Shown here in pieces: positions 47,307 to 54,678 of a stretch of 54,678 bases of DNA (position 1 is its first letter; each line of letters starts with the position of its first letter). Origin of the DNA: Bacteroidota bacterium (GTDB taxonomy: Bacteria; Bacteroidota; Ignavibacteria; Kapaibacteriales; UBA2268); the NCBI GenBank assembly GCA_029974985.1, contig JARKQC010000352.1:1-54678 (forward strand), in the 5' to 3' direction. A program made the position numbers and the translations under genes. The notes below the pieces were generated by a model that made no database searches, was not told where the DNA came from, and saw only the letters and a list, made by a program, of their open reading frames with translations.

Positions 47307-48044
47307 TTATTTACCAACTTTTTGAAGTTCTACTTCAAATATTAAAACTGAGTTAGGTGGAATTGCATTTCCCATACCATTTTCACCATATCCGAGATCT
47401 GATGGAATGTATAAAATAATTTTTCCGCCTTCACCAATTAATTGCAAACCTTCAGTCCAGCCAGGAATAACACCATTTAATGGAAAAGTAGCGGGTTGAT
47501 TACGCTCGTAACTGCTATCAAAAACAGAGTTATCAATCAATGTGCCTTTATAGTGAACAGTAACCTCATCGCTTGCTTTTGGCTTTTTAGAATTGCCCGG
47601 ATTAATGATTTTATATTGTAAACCAGACGCTGTAACCTGAACTCCAGATTTTTTCTTATTTTCTTCTAAGAATTTTTTACCATCTGCTAAATTTTTTGGT
47701 GCCGCTTCTTTTAATTTTGCCATTTCTGCCTCTTGTCTTGCTTGCTCTTTTTCTTGAATTTGAGCAATTAAAGTTTGAATTACCATTTGACGAGCTTCTT
47801 CGTTCATTTTTACTTTGCTATTAATAGCATCGCTAATTCCCATAGCAATAGCGTCAATATTAGGTATAATGCTATCTTGGCTAAGTTGAGTTCCTAAATT
47901 AACGCCAAGTGCATAGGAGATTGAGTCCATAGTAGTAGTAAGTTTTACTTCTTTTGTAGAACCCATTTTCCCTTCTTTATCATTTGCACTACATGAATTA
48001 ATAAAAAGCACTAATGATAATAGGGTAATTAAATATTTTGTCAT
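47307..48044 (-). CDS. FKBP-type peptidyl-prolyl isomerase lipoprotein
   Basis: A 245-residue lipoprotein: signal peptide with FINSC (Cys18), a helical FkpA-type dimerisation domain (about 30-130, SISYALGVNLGTQL ... EARQMVIQTLIAQI) and an FKBP domain (ASGLQYKIINPG, VTVHYKGTLIDNSVFDSSY, FPLNGVIPGWTEGLQLIGEGGK, YIPSDLGYGENG and NSVLIFEVEL). It would help fold envelope proteins in the periplasm. It is divergent from ribH at 48193. Confidence 0.93.
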   Translation of the reverse strand: MTKYLITLLSLVLFINSCSANDKEGKMGSTKEVKLTTTMDSISYALGVNLGTQLSQDSIIPNIDAIAMGISDAINSKVKMNEEARQMVIQTLIAQIQEKEQARQEAEMAKLKEAAPKNLADGKKFLEENKKKSGVQVTASGLQYKIINPGNSKKPKASDEVTVHYKGTLIDNSVFDSSYERNQPATFPLNGVIPGWTEGLQLIGEGGKIILYIPSDLGYGENGMGNAIPPNSVLIFEVELQKVGK

Positions 48045-48192
48045 AAAAAAAATCCAAATAAGTTAAAACAATAATTAATTCGACTAATTAAAAAATAAAA
48101 AACATAATTTCTGAAAAACTTTTTTAAATAATACGTTTATCAGAAAATTAAAAGTAATGATTTTTTTGTAAATAAAGAAAATAAGGATTATT

Positions 48193-48657
48193 ATGCCAAA
48201 AATTATTGAAGGAATTTTTGATGGGCAAGATAAATCATTTGCTATCGTAGTCTCAAGATGGAATCAATTTATTGTTGGTAAAATGCTCGAAGGCTGTCTC
48301 GATGCACTAAAACGTAATCGCGCTGATGAATCACGTATTACTATTGCTTATTGCCCAGGAGCTTTCGAAATACCGCTTGTAGTTAAAAAATTTGCTGAAT
48401 CAAAAAAATACGATGCTGTAATAGCACTCGGTGCGGTTATTCGCGGCTCGACTCCGCATTTTGATTATATCGCATCCGAAGTTGCAAAAGGAGTAGCGAA
48501 AGTAAATCTTGATACGGGCATTCCTTGTATTTTTGGTGTTTTAACAACTGATACTATCGAACAAGCTATCGAAAGAGCTGGCTCGAAATCCGGAAATAAA
48601 GGCTTTGAAGCGGCAGTTACTGCGATTGAAATGGCTTCTTTATTAAAGGCAATATAA
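48193..48657 (+). CDS. ribH: 6,7-dimethyl-8-ribityllumazine synthase
   Basis: A 154-residue enzyme that makes the penultimate intermediate of riboflavin. Typical segments are [43 protein letters not shown] (the catalytic His) and [23 protein letters not shown] seven bases before the ATG is a plausible ribosome site. No FMN riboswitch was recognised in the 148 bases upstream. It may be co-transcribed with the PorZ-like gene 32 bases downstream. Confidence 0.96.
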   Translation: MPKIIEGIFDGQDKSFAIVVSRWNQFIVGKMLEGCLDALKRNRADESRITIAYCPGAFEIPLVVKKFAESKKYDAVIALGAVIRGSTPHFDYIASEVAKGVAKVNLDTGIPCIFGVLTTDTIEQAIERAGSKSGNKGFEAAVTAIEMASLLKAI

Positions 48658-48689
48658 TTTTTCTTATAAAATATTGAATTGACTAATAT

Positions 48690-50957
48690 ATGAAATACAC
48701 GAAAATTGGAATATTATTTTTAATATTCTTTTCTATCTATACATTTACGTTTTCTCAGATAAAATTAGAAGATTGGAAAGCACATACTTCGCTTGTTTAT
48801 ACTCAAGCAATAGAATTTGATAATAATGGAAAAATTTGGGTTGCGACATCGGGCGGAGTATATTCTGTAAATATTGATGGTTCGGGTATTACAACTTATC
48901 ACAATATTAAACAAATGCTTGATATTGATATTAGTTCAATTAAATTTAACCCTAAAACTGAAGAAATATATTTCGGTAGCAAAAATGGTTATATTGAAAT
49001 TCTCGACAAAAATGGGAATTGGTCTCATATTACTGATATTATTAATCAAAATTTTTCAGACCCGATAATTAATGATATTGCTTTTTATGGCAATAAAGCT
49101 TTTTTTGGAGGAGGTTTCGGGCTTGCTGTTTTTGACACTAAAAAGAAAGTATTTGACGAGACAGTACGTAGATTTGCAACTTTTAATGTAAATTTACCTG
49201 TAAATAAAATAATTATCGAAAATGATGATATTTGGATTGCAACTAAATCTGGCGTCGCTAAAGCAAATTTGAATACAATTCTTTCAAACCCATCTAATTG
49301 GACGGCATATCCAGCAAAAGAAGGATTATTTGAAACAAATATAAAAGATATTGCTATCAATAACGATGGAGTTTGCTATGCTTTGTCAGATAAATTTATT
49401 ACAAAATTAGTAAATGGAAAATTTGAAGAATATAAACAGAGTGCTGATTTTTACACTTCGCTAATTTATACAAATTTTACGGGTTTAATATATTCAAATT
49501 TGTTTGGAATACTCGATTCTAACGATAGAAATATAAATATCCCTCACCCCGACTATATTTATGGAGTTAAAGTATTTGAATATTCTGGGGAATTATTATA
49601 CATAATCAAATATCAAAAAAATGGAATTGGAATATTTTATAAAGATAATTATATAAATATTATCCCAAATTCACCATTGTCAAATATTGCTCGCGATATG
49701 GATATTGACAACTATGGTAATTTATGGATAGCCACTGATGAAGACCCAAATGGACGTGGTTTCTCTAAATTTGATGGCACAAATTGGAAAAATTTTACAG
49801 TTAAAGAATATCCAATTTTAGAAAGTGATAATTATCATAAAATTACAGTTGCAAAAGATGGAAGAATTTTAGTTAGTAACTATGGAAAAGGACTACTCGT
49901 ACTAGAACCCAAAAATAATGATTATGACTTTAAACATTTTGATAGGTCTAATTCCGAATTATTAGGTTTGAGCGGTGCAAACGATTATATAGTATGCGGA
50001 AAGCCAAGAATTGATTCAAAAAGTAATATTTGGGTGCCAATTTTAGGAAATCAATCTTTAGGACCTGTATTAGTTGCATTTGACAAAGATTATCATTCTT
50101 ATGCTTTTCAAAATTCTCGTAATCCAAATAAACGATTTTTCTCTTCATTAGCGATTGACCATAATAGCACAAAATGGGTTGGTGGTAGTAGGGTAGAAGG
50201 AATTGGAATGTTCTATATGAACGAAAAAGGTAATTTGGATAATTCTAATGGTGTGTATAGTGGTTTTCTTACTCAAAATGATTATCCCAATATGCCCGAT
50301 AATACTCATAGCTCAATAGAAGTTGATAAAAATGGATATGTTTGGATAGGTACGCCACGTGGTTTAGCGCTTATAACAAATCCAAGTAGTGCTTTGCAGA
50401 ATAGTCCTTCGATTAACGTCAGAAATCTAAATCGAGTAATTGGCGAACAAAATATTAATTATATAATGATTGATGCCCAGAATAATAAATGGTTAGCTAC
50501 TAATAGCGGAGTTTGGATAGTAAACTTCGACGGCTCTGATACTATTGGTGTAATTAACAAAAATAATTCGTATTTACCTACAAATGAAATTCTTTCTCTT
50601 GCCAATAATCCAACGACGGGACAAATTTATTTTGGTACAAAATATGGTATTTATGAAGCAAAAAGTTTGTTTGTAAGCCCTTCGGCAAATTATGAAATAA
50701 AATGCTATCCACAGCCCTTTAATGTTAAAAAAGATAAAGAAATGATTATCGAAGGTCTTGAAGAGTATTCAGATATACGTATTGTTACCTTATCTGGAAC
50801 ACTTGTAAAACAGTTTTTTACAAATAGCGATAAAGCGCTTTGGAATGGCTTAGACACAGATGGTAATATTGTTCCAACAGGAATATATTTAATGCTTGCA
50901 AGTTCTTCGACAAGTAAAAATTCAGCAGTCCAAAAAATAGCAGTGATTAATGATTAG
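48690..50957 (+). CDS. PorZ-like two-propeller protein with T9SS sorting domain
   Basis: A 755-residue exported protein: signal peptide (cleavage near TFSQ), then NxxWVATxxG-type propeller blades (IWVATSGGVYSVN, LWIATDEDPNGRG, VWIGTPRGLAL, WLATNSGVWIVN) in two propellers, then a C-terminal T9SS sorting domain (IRIVTLSGTLV ... IVPTGIYLMLA). This layout and the DWKAHTSLVYTQA N-terminus match PorZ, the surface component that delivers anionic lipopolysaccharide to cargo in the type IX system; periplasmic-kinase-type propellers are the alternative. Its stop overlaps the convergent Nudix gene by 11 bases. Confidence 0.75.
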   Translation: MKYTKIGILFLIFFSIYTFTFSQIKLEDWKAHTSLVYTQAIEFDNNGKIWVATSGGVYSVNIDGSGITTYHNIKQMLDIDISSIKFNPKTEEIYFGSKNGYIEILDKNGNWSHITDIINQNFSDPIINDIAFYGNKAFFGGGFGLAVFDTKKKVFDETVRRFATFNVNLPVNKIIIENDDIWIATKSGVAKANLNTILSNPSNWTAYPAKEGLFETNIKDIAINNDGVCYALSDKFITKLVNGKFEEYKQSADFYTSLIYTNFTGLIYSNLFGILDSNDRNINIPHPDYIYGVKVFEYSGELLYIIKYQKNGIGIFYKDNYINIIPNSPLSNIARDMDIDNYGNLWIATDEDPNGRGFSKFDGTNWKNFTVKEYPILESDNYHKITVAKDGRILVSNYGKGLLVLEPKNNDYDFKHFDRSNSELLGLSGANDYIVCGKPRIDSKSNIWVPILGNQSLGPVLVAFDKDYHSYAFQNSRNPNKRFFSSLAIDHNSTKWVGGSRVEGIGMFYMNEKGNLDNSNGVYSGFLTQNDYPNMPDNTHSSIEVDKNGYVWIGTPRGLALITNPSSALQNSPSINVRNLNRVIGEQNINYIMIDAQNNKWLATNSGVWIVNFDGSDTIGVINKNNSYLPTNEILSLANNPTTGQIYFGTKYGIYEAKSLFVSPSANYEIKCYPQPFNVKKDKEMIIEGLEEYSDIRIVTLSGTLVKQFFTNSDKALWNGLDTDGNIVPTGIYLMLASSSTSKNSAVQKIAVIND

Positions 50958-51600
50958 AGTTTGTAGAGTTTAGCCCATTATATTCTTCATATAAATCGAG
51001 CAATTCTCTTAAAATCATCGAAGTAGCTCCCCATAAAATTGCTGGTTTGTTCACATTCCAATACGGAACTTCTACTTCTTTTCCATCGAGAATTTGCTGT
51101 TTAGAATGACAATTTTGACTTATAAGAAAATAATTTAGCGGCATTGTAAAACAATCCTCAACTTCGTTGTGATTTATTCTAAATTCAGGTAAATCATTGA
51201 TAACTCCTACAAAAGAATGAATTATATTATTTGACGGAGGAACATATAAATTACTTAAAGAGCCTATTAAATTTATTTTTTCGGGCTGAATACCAATTTC
51301 TTCATAAGTTTCACGTAAGGAAGCCTTGTCTGGCTTCTCATTTTTTTCGATTCTCCCACCCGGAAAACTAATTTGCCCACTATGACTTTTTAATTTATTA
51401 CTTCTTAATGTTAATATAATATCTAAATCGTTATTGTTAATTATCAATGGAATTAAAACGGCATTATGTTTTGCATTTGATTTAGGAGTTAGATCTCTGA
51501 AACTTTTTTCTAATATCTTTGGGGTCATTTTTAAATGAGAATTAAGCCCTGGTAATTGAGATTTTAAACGAGTTTTGAGAAAGTCAATAAAAGAATTCAT
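50947..51600 (-). CDS. Nudix hydrolase, CoA pyrophosphatase-like
   Basis: A 217-residue Nudix hydrolase with ISFPGGRIEKNEKPDKASL followed by RETYEEIGI, which together make the 23-residue Nudix box G-x5-E-x7-REUxEExGU. The preceding HSGQISFPGG is typical of CoA diphosphatases, which cleave CoA to 3-phosphoadenosine-5-phosphate and phosphopantetheine. The C-terminal WGATSMILRELLDLY also matches this group. It is convergent with the PorZ-like gene. Confidence 0.88.
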   Translation of the reverse strand: MNSFIDFLKTRLKSQLPGLNSHLKMTPKILEKSFRDLTPKSNAKHNAVLIPLIINNNDLDIILTLRSNKLKSHSGQISFPGGRIEKNEKPDKASLRETYEEIGIQPEKINLIGSLSNLYVPPSNNIIHSFVGVINDLPEFRINHNEVEDCFTMPLNYFLISQNCHSKQQILDGKEVEVPYWNVNKPAILWGATSMILRELLDLYEEYNGLNSTNSNH

Positions 51601-51684
51601 TTTATTTGTAAAATTTTCATAAAAAATAGATATTTTTAAACAATTATAAATATTAAATATTATATTTGTTTTTGGTAATTGTAT

Positions 51685-52422
51685 ATGATTTATTTTATAT
51701 CAGACGTACATCTTGGCATTTTAGATAGAAAAAATGATAAATTAAGAGAAGATATATTTATTCAGCTACTTGATAAAATATCGCTTAATGCAGAAAAAAT
51801 TTATCTTGTTGGAGATATTTTTGATTATTGGTTTGATTATAAAACTGTAATACCTAAATATTTTTATCGCACATTATCAAAATTATATTATGTAAATAAT
51901 AATATTTGTAAAATAGAATTTATAATTGGAAATCACGATTTCGGGCATTATAATTTTTTTGAAACTGAATTAAATATACCTGTTTTTAATGACGATATAA
52001 TTAGAATACATAATAATAAAAAATTTTATATATCCCATGGTGATGGTAAAAATCCAAATGATAAAGGATATTTAATGTTAAAAAAAATTATGAGAAATAA
52101 ATTTTCTCTATGGCTTTATTTGAAATTGCATCCAAATTTTGGAATATATTTAGCTTCAGGGAGTTCACGAAAAAGTAGAAAATATACTTCTCAAAAGCAT
52201 TATGGTGATACTGATTCAATGTATGAATTTGCTAAATTAAAAATTGATGAAGGATTTGATTATGTCGTTATGGGGCATCGCCACCTTGCAATTTCGAAAG
52301 AGTATAAAAATGGAAAATATTTAAATATTGGCGAATGGCTTGTTTCGCCAACGATTGCCGCTTATGATAATAATGATATTTATCATATTAACGTCTATAA
52401 ATTTTTAAATTTAAAAGATTAA
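51685..52422 (+). CDS. lpxH: UDP-2,3-diacylglucosamine diphosphatase
   Basis: A 245-residue calcineurin-like phosphoesterase (ATG at 51685; a TTG two codons earlier is less likely). Metal-binding motifs seen are ISDVHLG, GDIFDYWFDY, GNHDFGHY, SHGDGKNPND and MGHRHLA, the LpxH pattern. It cleaves UDP-2,3-diacylglucosamine to lipid X in lipid A synthesis at the cytoplasmic side of the inner membrane, which marks a Gram-negative host. A TTG-started ATPase gene follows after 16 bases. Confidence 0.88.
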   Translation: MIYFISDVHLGILDRKNDKLREDIFIQLLDKISLNAEKIYLVGDIFDYWFDYKTVIPKYFYRTLSKLYYVNNNICKIEFIIGNHDFGHYNFFETELNIPVFNDDIIRIHNNKKFYISHGDGKNPNDKGYLMLKKIMRNKFSLWLYLKLHPNFGIYLASGSSRKSRKYTSQKHYGDTDSMYEFAKLKIDEGFDYVVMGHRHLAISKEYKNGKYLNIGEWLVSPTIAAYDNNDIYHINVYKFLNLKD

Positions 52423-52438
52423 TGATTAGGAGTTATTC

Positions 52439-54520
52439 TTGGCTGAAAATTCAATAATAATTGGAAATCAATTTATTAGTAATCTAATTAATGATTCACT
52501 AAATAATTTGTCGCGAGGAAATGGGAGTATATTATTGATTTCTGGCGAATCAGGTTTTGGAAAAACTCATATTCTAAATTATATTTATGATAAATATAAA
52601 CAAAAATCAAACTATAAAACTGTAATAACAGAAACTCAATCACCAATAGGCAATTTTAATCTTGGAAATCTTCAGCCATTGTTTTCATTTTCAAAAGCAA
52701 TTGAAAAAATTTTACAGGGGCAAGAAATAACACCAGAAAAAAGATTTGCTAAAAATCTTAGTTTAACAGTGCTTGCATCTATTCCAGTTATTGATAGCGT
52801 ATTTTATGCTGTGAAAGAAATAAGTAAAGATTGGAAACAGTTTAAACAAGAAAAATCAAATGAAAAAATTAAAAATTCTAATGCAGTAATTAATGATTAT
52901 TATGATACTTTGGTATCATTATCACATCAAGTTCCCTTATTTATATTAATAGATGATATACATTGGGCAGATCCAATGTCGGTCGAGTTGTTATCTGTTT
53001 TAGCTGAAAATATAAGCGAACATCCAATATTTATAATGATTTCTTATAAAAAAAGCAATCTTGAAACTAATAATTTGCCGTTTAATACATTTACATATAA
53101 ATATAAATCTACAAAAGGTATTAATTTTGTAGATATCGAGACTTTAACACTTGCTCAAATTTCTGAACTATCATCAAACTATTTTGATAATTACAAGCAA
53201 AATATTGAATTTGAAAAATGGATTTACGAAAAATCTCTCGGAGTGCCGGGTATTGCAAACGAATATTTAAAGTATTTTAGTAAATATTCACCATTTGATT
53301 CAAAAGGTGAGCTTGCTACAAATTTTGAAGGAAATGAGTTTTTACCTTCAAGCCTTCAGTCAGTTTTTTCTCAACATATTGATATTTTAAGCGAAGAAGA
53401 AAGAAATATTTTAGCAGTATGTAGTGCCGAAGGCGTAGAATTTTCTGCATTGATAGTTTCTCAATTAATGAATGTAGATTTACTTACTTGTATTAAAAAA
53501 CTTAAACAATTACAGACTAAAACAGGCATTATAAAAAGCTTGGGTGCAAGAACAAAATATGGTGTAAAAACTACTATTTATAAATTTACTCAACAATTCT
53601 ATCATAGTTATTTTGAAAATTCATTAGAATATGAAGAATATGCTGCTCTGCACACACAAATTACAAATTTACTTAAAGAAAAATATGAAAAAAGCAATAA
53701 TGAGATTTTAAAAGAGGAAATTGCACCATATTTAGTAGCTCATAGTATGGCGTCGGGAGATGAAGAAACAGCTAAATCAATGCTTTTAGCTACTGCACAA
53801 TATGCCGAAAAATATGGAAATAATGAAATTATTCAAAACGCATATAATCAATTTTCTATTTATAATCAACAAAACGAAAATGATAACCTTCGCCAAATCG
53901 AATTTTTGGAATTAATTGAAGGAACAGAAAGTTTAGGGGATGATCTTTTCGAACCTCATTTTACATCTGAAAACTCTTATGATACTGAATTTACTAAAGG
54001 ATTCGTAAGCGAAATTTTTGATTTTAAATTATACCGAAAATCTATTGAGAATGATATAATTAATGATAAATTAGATTCAGCTATTTCTAAATCAATACAT
54101 ATACTCGAAAAATATGAATCTTCAATGAATGAAATTGAAAAATTACAAATAAACTTACTATTAACGAAATCATATATTGAAACATCGAATTTTATTGAAG
54201 CTGAAAAAATTGTTAATTATCTCGAAAATTCAATAGACAATTTTAATAACGAACAACTTAAATGCCTGATTTATAATATTAGTGCTCAATATTATTTGCA
54301 TATAGAAAACTTGCCCAAAGCATATTATTCATTAGATAAAGCAACAAATTTACTAAATTATTTGCCTTATGAACTAAGATTATTAACATTAGCAAATATT
54401 GGTATTTTAAAGAAAAAAACTAATAATGAAAAGTCACGCGAATATTTAATTTCTGCAAAAAATTTAAGTAACTATCTAAATTTCAATAAATTATATAATG
54501 ATTTTAATGATATGCTTTAA
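52439..54520 (+). CDS. STAND/AAA-type ATPase with C-terminal TPR-like repeats
   Basis: A 693-residue protein with an N-terminal NTPase domain: Walker A GESGFGKT (36-43), Walker B LFILIDDIHWADP (about 165-178, with the DDxHWAD of AAA_16 ATPases), then a helical regulatory region and TPR-like repeats toward the end (ISAQYYLHIENLPKAYYSLDKA). The TTG start at 52439 has AGGAG seven bases upstream. AAA_16 proteins with such repeats commonly act as signalling hubs, adenylate-cyclase-like or MalT-like regulators; no output domain is present here. It ends 22 bases before a strong terminator. Confidence 0.78.
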   Translation: MAENSIIIGNQFISNLINDSLNNLSRGNGSILLISGESGFGKTHILNYIYDKYKQKSNYKTVITETQSPIGNFNLGNLQPLFSFSKAIEKILQGQEITPEKRFAKNLSLTVLASIPVIDSVFYAVKEISKDWKQFKQEKSNEKIKNSNAVINDYYDTLVSLSHQVPLFILIDDIHWADPMSVELLSVLAENISEHPIFIMISYKKSNLETNNLPFNTFTYKYKSTKGINFVDIETLTLAQISELSSNYFDNYKQNIEFEKWIYEKSLGVPGIANEYLKYFSKYSPFDSKGELATNFEGNEFLPSSLQSVFSQHIDILSEEERNILAVCSAEGVEFSALIVSQLMNVDLLTCIKKLKQLQTKTGIIKSLGARTKYGVKTTIYKFTQQFYHSYFENSLEYEEYAALHTQITNLLKEKYEKSNNEILKEEIAPYLVAHSMASGDEETAKSMLLATAQYAEKYGNNEIIQNAYNQFSIYNQQNENDNLRQIEFLELIEGTESLGDDLFEPHFTSENSYDTEFTKGFVSEIFDFKLYRKSIENDIINDKLDSAISKSIHILEKYESSMNEIEKLQINLLLTKSYIETSNFIEAEKIVNYLENSIDNFNNEQLKCLIYNISAQYYLHIENLPKAYYSLDKATNLLNYLPYELRLLTLANIGILKKKTNNEKSREYLISAKNLSNYLNFNKLYNDFNDML

Positions 54521-54541
54521 ATTCATAAATATTGAATAAAA

Positions 54542-54570
54542 AAAAGCCCGAAATTTTCATTCGGGCTTTT
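54542..54570. terminator. Bidirectional terminator after the ATPase gene
   Basis: Perfect 11-bp stem AAAAGCCCGAA (54542-54552) and TTCGGGCTTTT (54560-54570) with a 7-base loop and A or T runs on both sides, between two convergent genes. Confidence 0.9.
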
Positions 54571-54594
54571 AGATTTTCTTATTATTAAGAAAGA

Positions 54595-54678
54595 TTATTT
54601 ATTTATTATGAGTTTTTCATAATTGGATTTATATGGTCCAGCAGTCATCTCAATAAAATACATTCCACTTGATAAGTT
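54595..54678 (-). CDS. C-terminal end of another T9SS-sorted protein (partial)
   Basis: Reading the minus strand into the window gives 27 residues to TAA at 54595: LSSGMYFIEM, then AGPYKSNYEKLIINK at the end. This is the closing segment of a T9SS type A sorting domain (L-x-x-G-x-Y ... K-x-x-I). The rest of the gene lies beyond the right edge. Confidence 0.82.
   Translation of the reverse strand, partial: NLSSGMYFIEMTAGPYKSNYEKLIINK

Noticed and set aside
48045..48192. FMN riboswitch before ribH
   Set aside because: The 148-base spacer lacks the conserved RFN elements and is simple AT-rich sequence.
1..54678. CRISPR array or tandem spacer repeats
   Set aside because: No regularly spaced identical repeats of 20-40 bases were seen.

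Overview
This is a strongly AT-rich window (roughly 70% A+T by eye) from a Gram-negative bacterium of the Bacteroidota/Chlorobiota/Ignavibacteria-Kapabacteria (FCB) type. The evidence is four proteins or protein ends with type IX secretion (T9SS) C-terminal sorting domains, an Oar-like TonB-dependent outer-membrane receptor, LpxH (lipid A synthesis), an FCB-style FtsZ tail and weak or absent Shine-Dalgarno sites at many genes. The exact phylum cannot be fixed from the sequence alone. No rRNA, tRNA or CRISPR array was seen.

Layout. 1-3567: end of a type III restriction-modification system (Mod fragment plus complete Res). 3631-6146: class I aldolase and MurA on the minus strand. 6333-8226: a glycosyltransferase / DUF2304 / glycosyltransferase trio. 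8519-9379: a restriction endonuclease-like gene broken by an in-frame TGA. 9478-13725: a compact operon of split transketolase (N and C halves with an exported protein gene between them) and a CCA-adding enzyme. 13922-16386: a type IIG-like restriction/methyltransferase gene frameshifted at a T6 tract. 16585-19035: a histidine kinase without its phospho-accepting histidine, plus a degenerate receiver protein. 19278-21986: TlpA-like thioredoxin, a T9SS cargo protein, a decayed gene, a zinc-ribbon protein and a thioesterase. 22212-24158: LTA-synthase-like sulfatase-fold enzyme. 24309-28936: a six-gene nitric-oxide/Fe-S repair operon (RIC with two DUF2249 domains, lipoprotein, DUF1858-DUF2249 protein, heme-copper-oxidase-like membrane protein, DUF59 protein, Rrf2 regulator). 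29122-36653: SMUG-like glycosylase, small beta-barrel, TonB receptor, a membrane protein, and an NfeD/flotillin pair. 36654-37036: a stack of palindromic repeats. 37037-40112: a T9SS cargo protein and a secreted Cys-rich protein whose signal peptide lies in another frame. 40689-44230: ftsQ-ftsA-ftsZ. 44523-54520: amidohydrolase, ferredoxin, glycosyltransferase, FKBP isomerase, RibH, a PorZ-like propeller protein, Nudix hydrolase, LpxH and a STAND-type ATPase. The window closes inside another T9SS cargo gene.

How it fits together. Most of the window is housekeeping (cell wall, division, pentose phosphate, riboflavin, lipid A, tRNA maturation) mixed with envelope and secretion genes. The accessory layer is dominated by restriction-modification: one system looks intact at the visible end and three other nuclease-like loci carry stop codons or frameshifts, while very long neighbouring reading frames stay open. 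That pattern suggests real decay or phase variation rather than general sequence error, but it needs read-level checking. The strongest functional unit is the NO-stress operon. The least conventional are the signalling pair lacking key phosphotransfer residues and the exported-protein gene embedded between the two transketolase halves.
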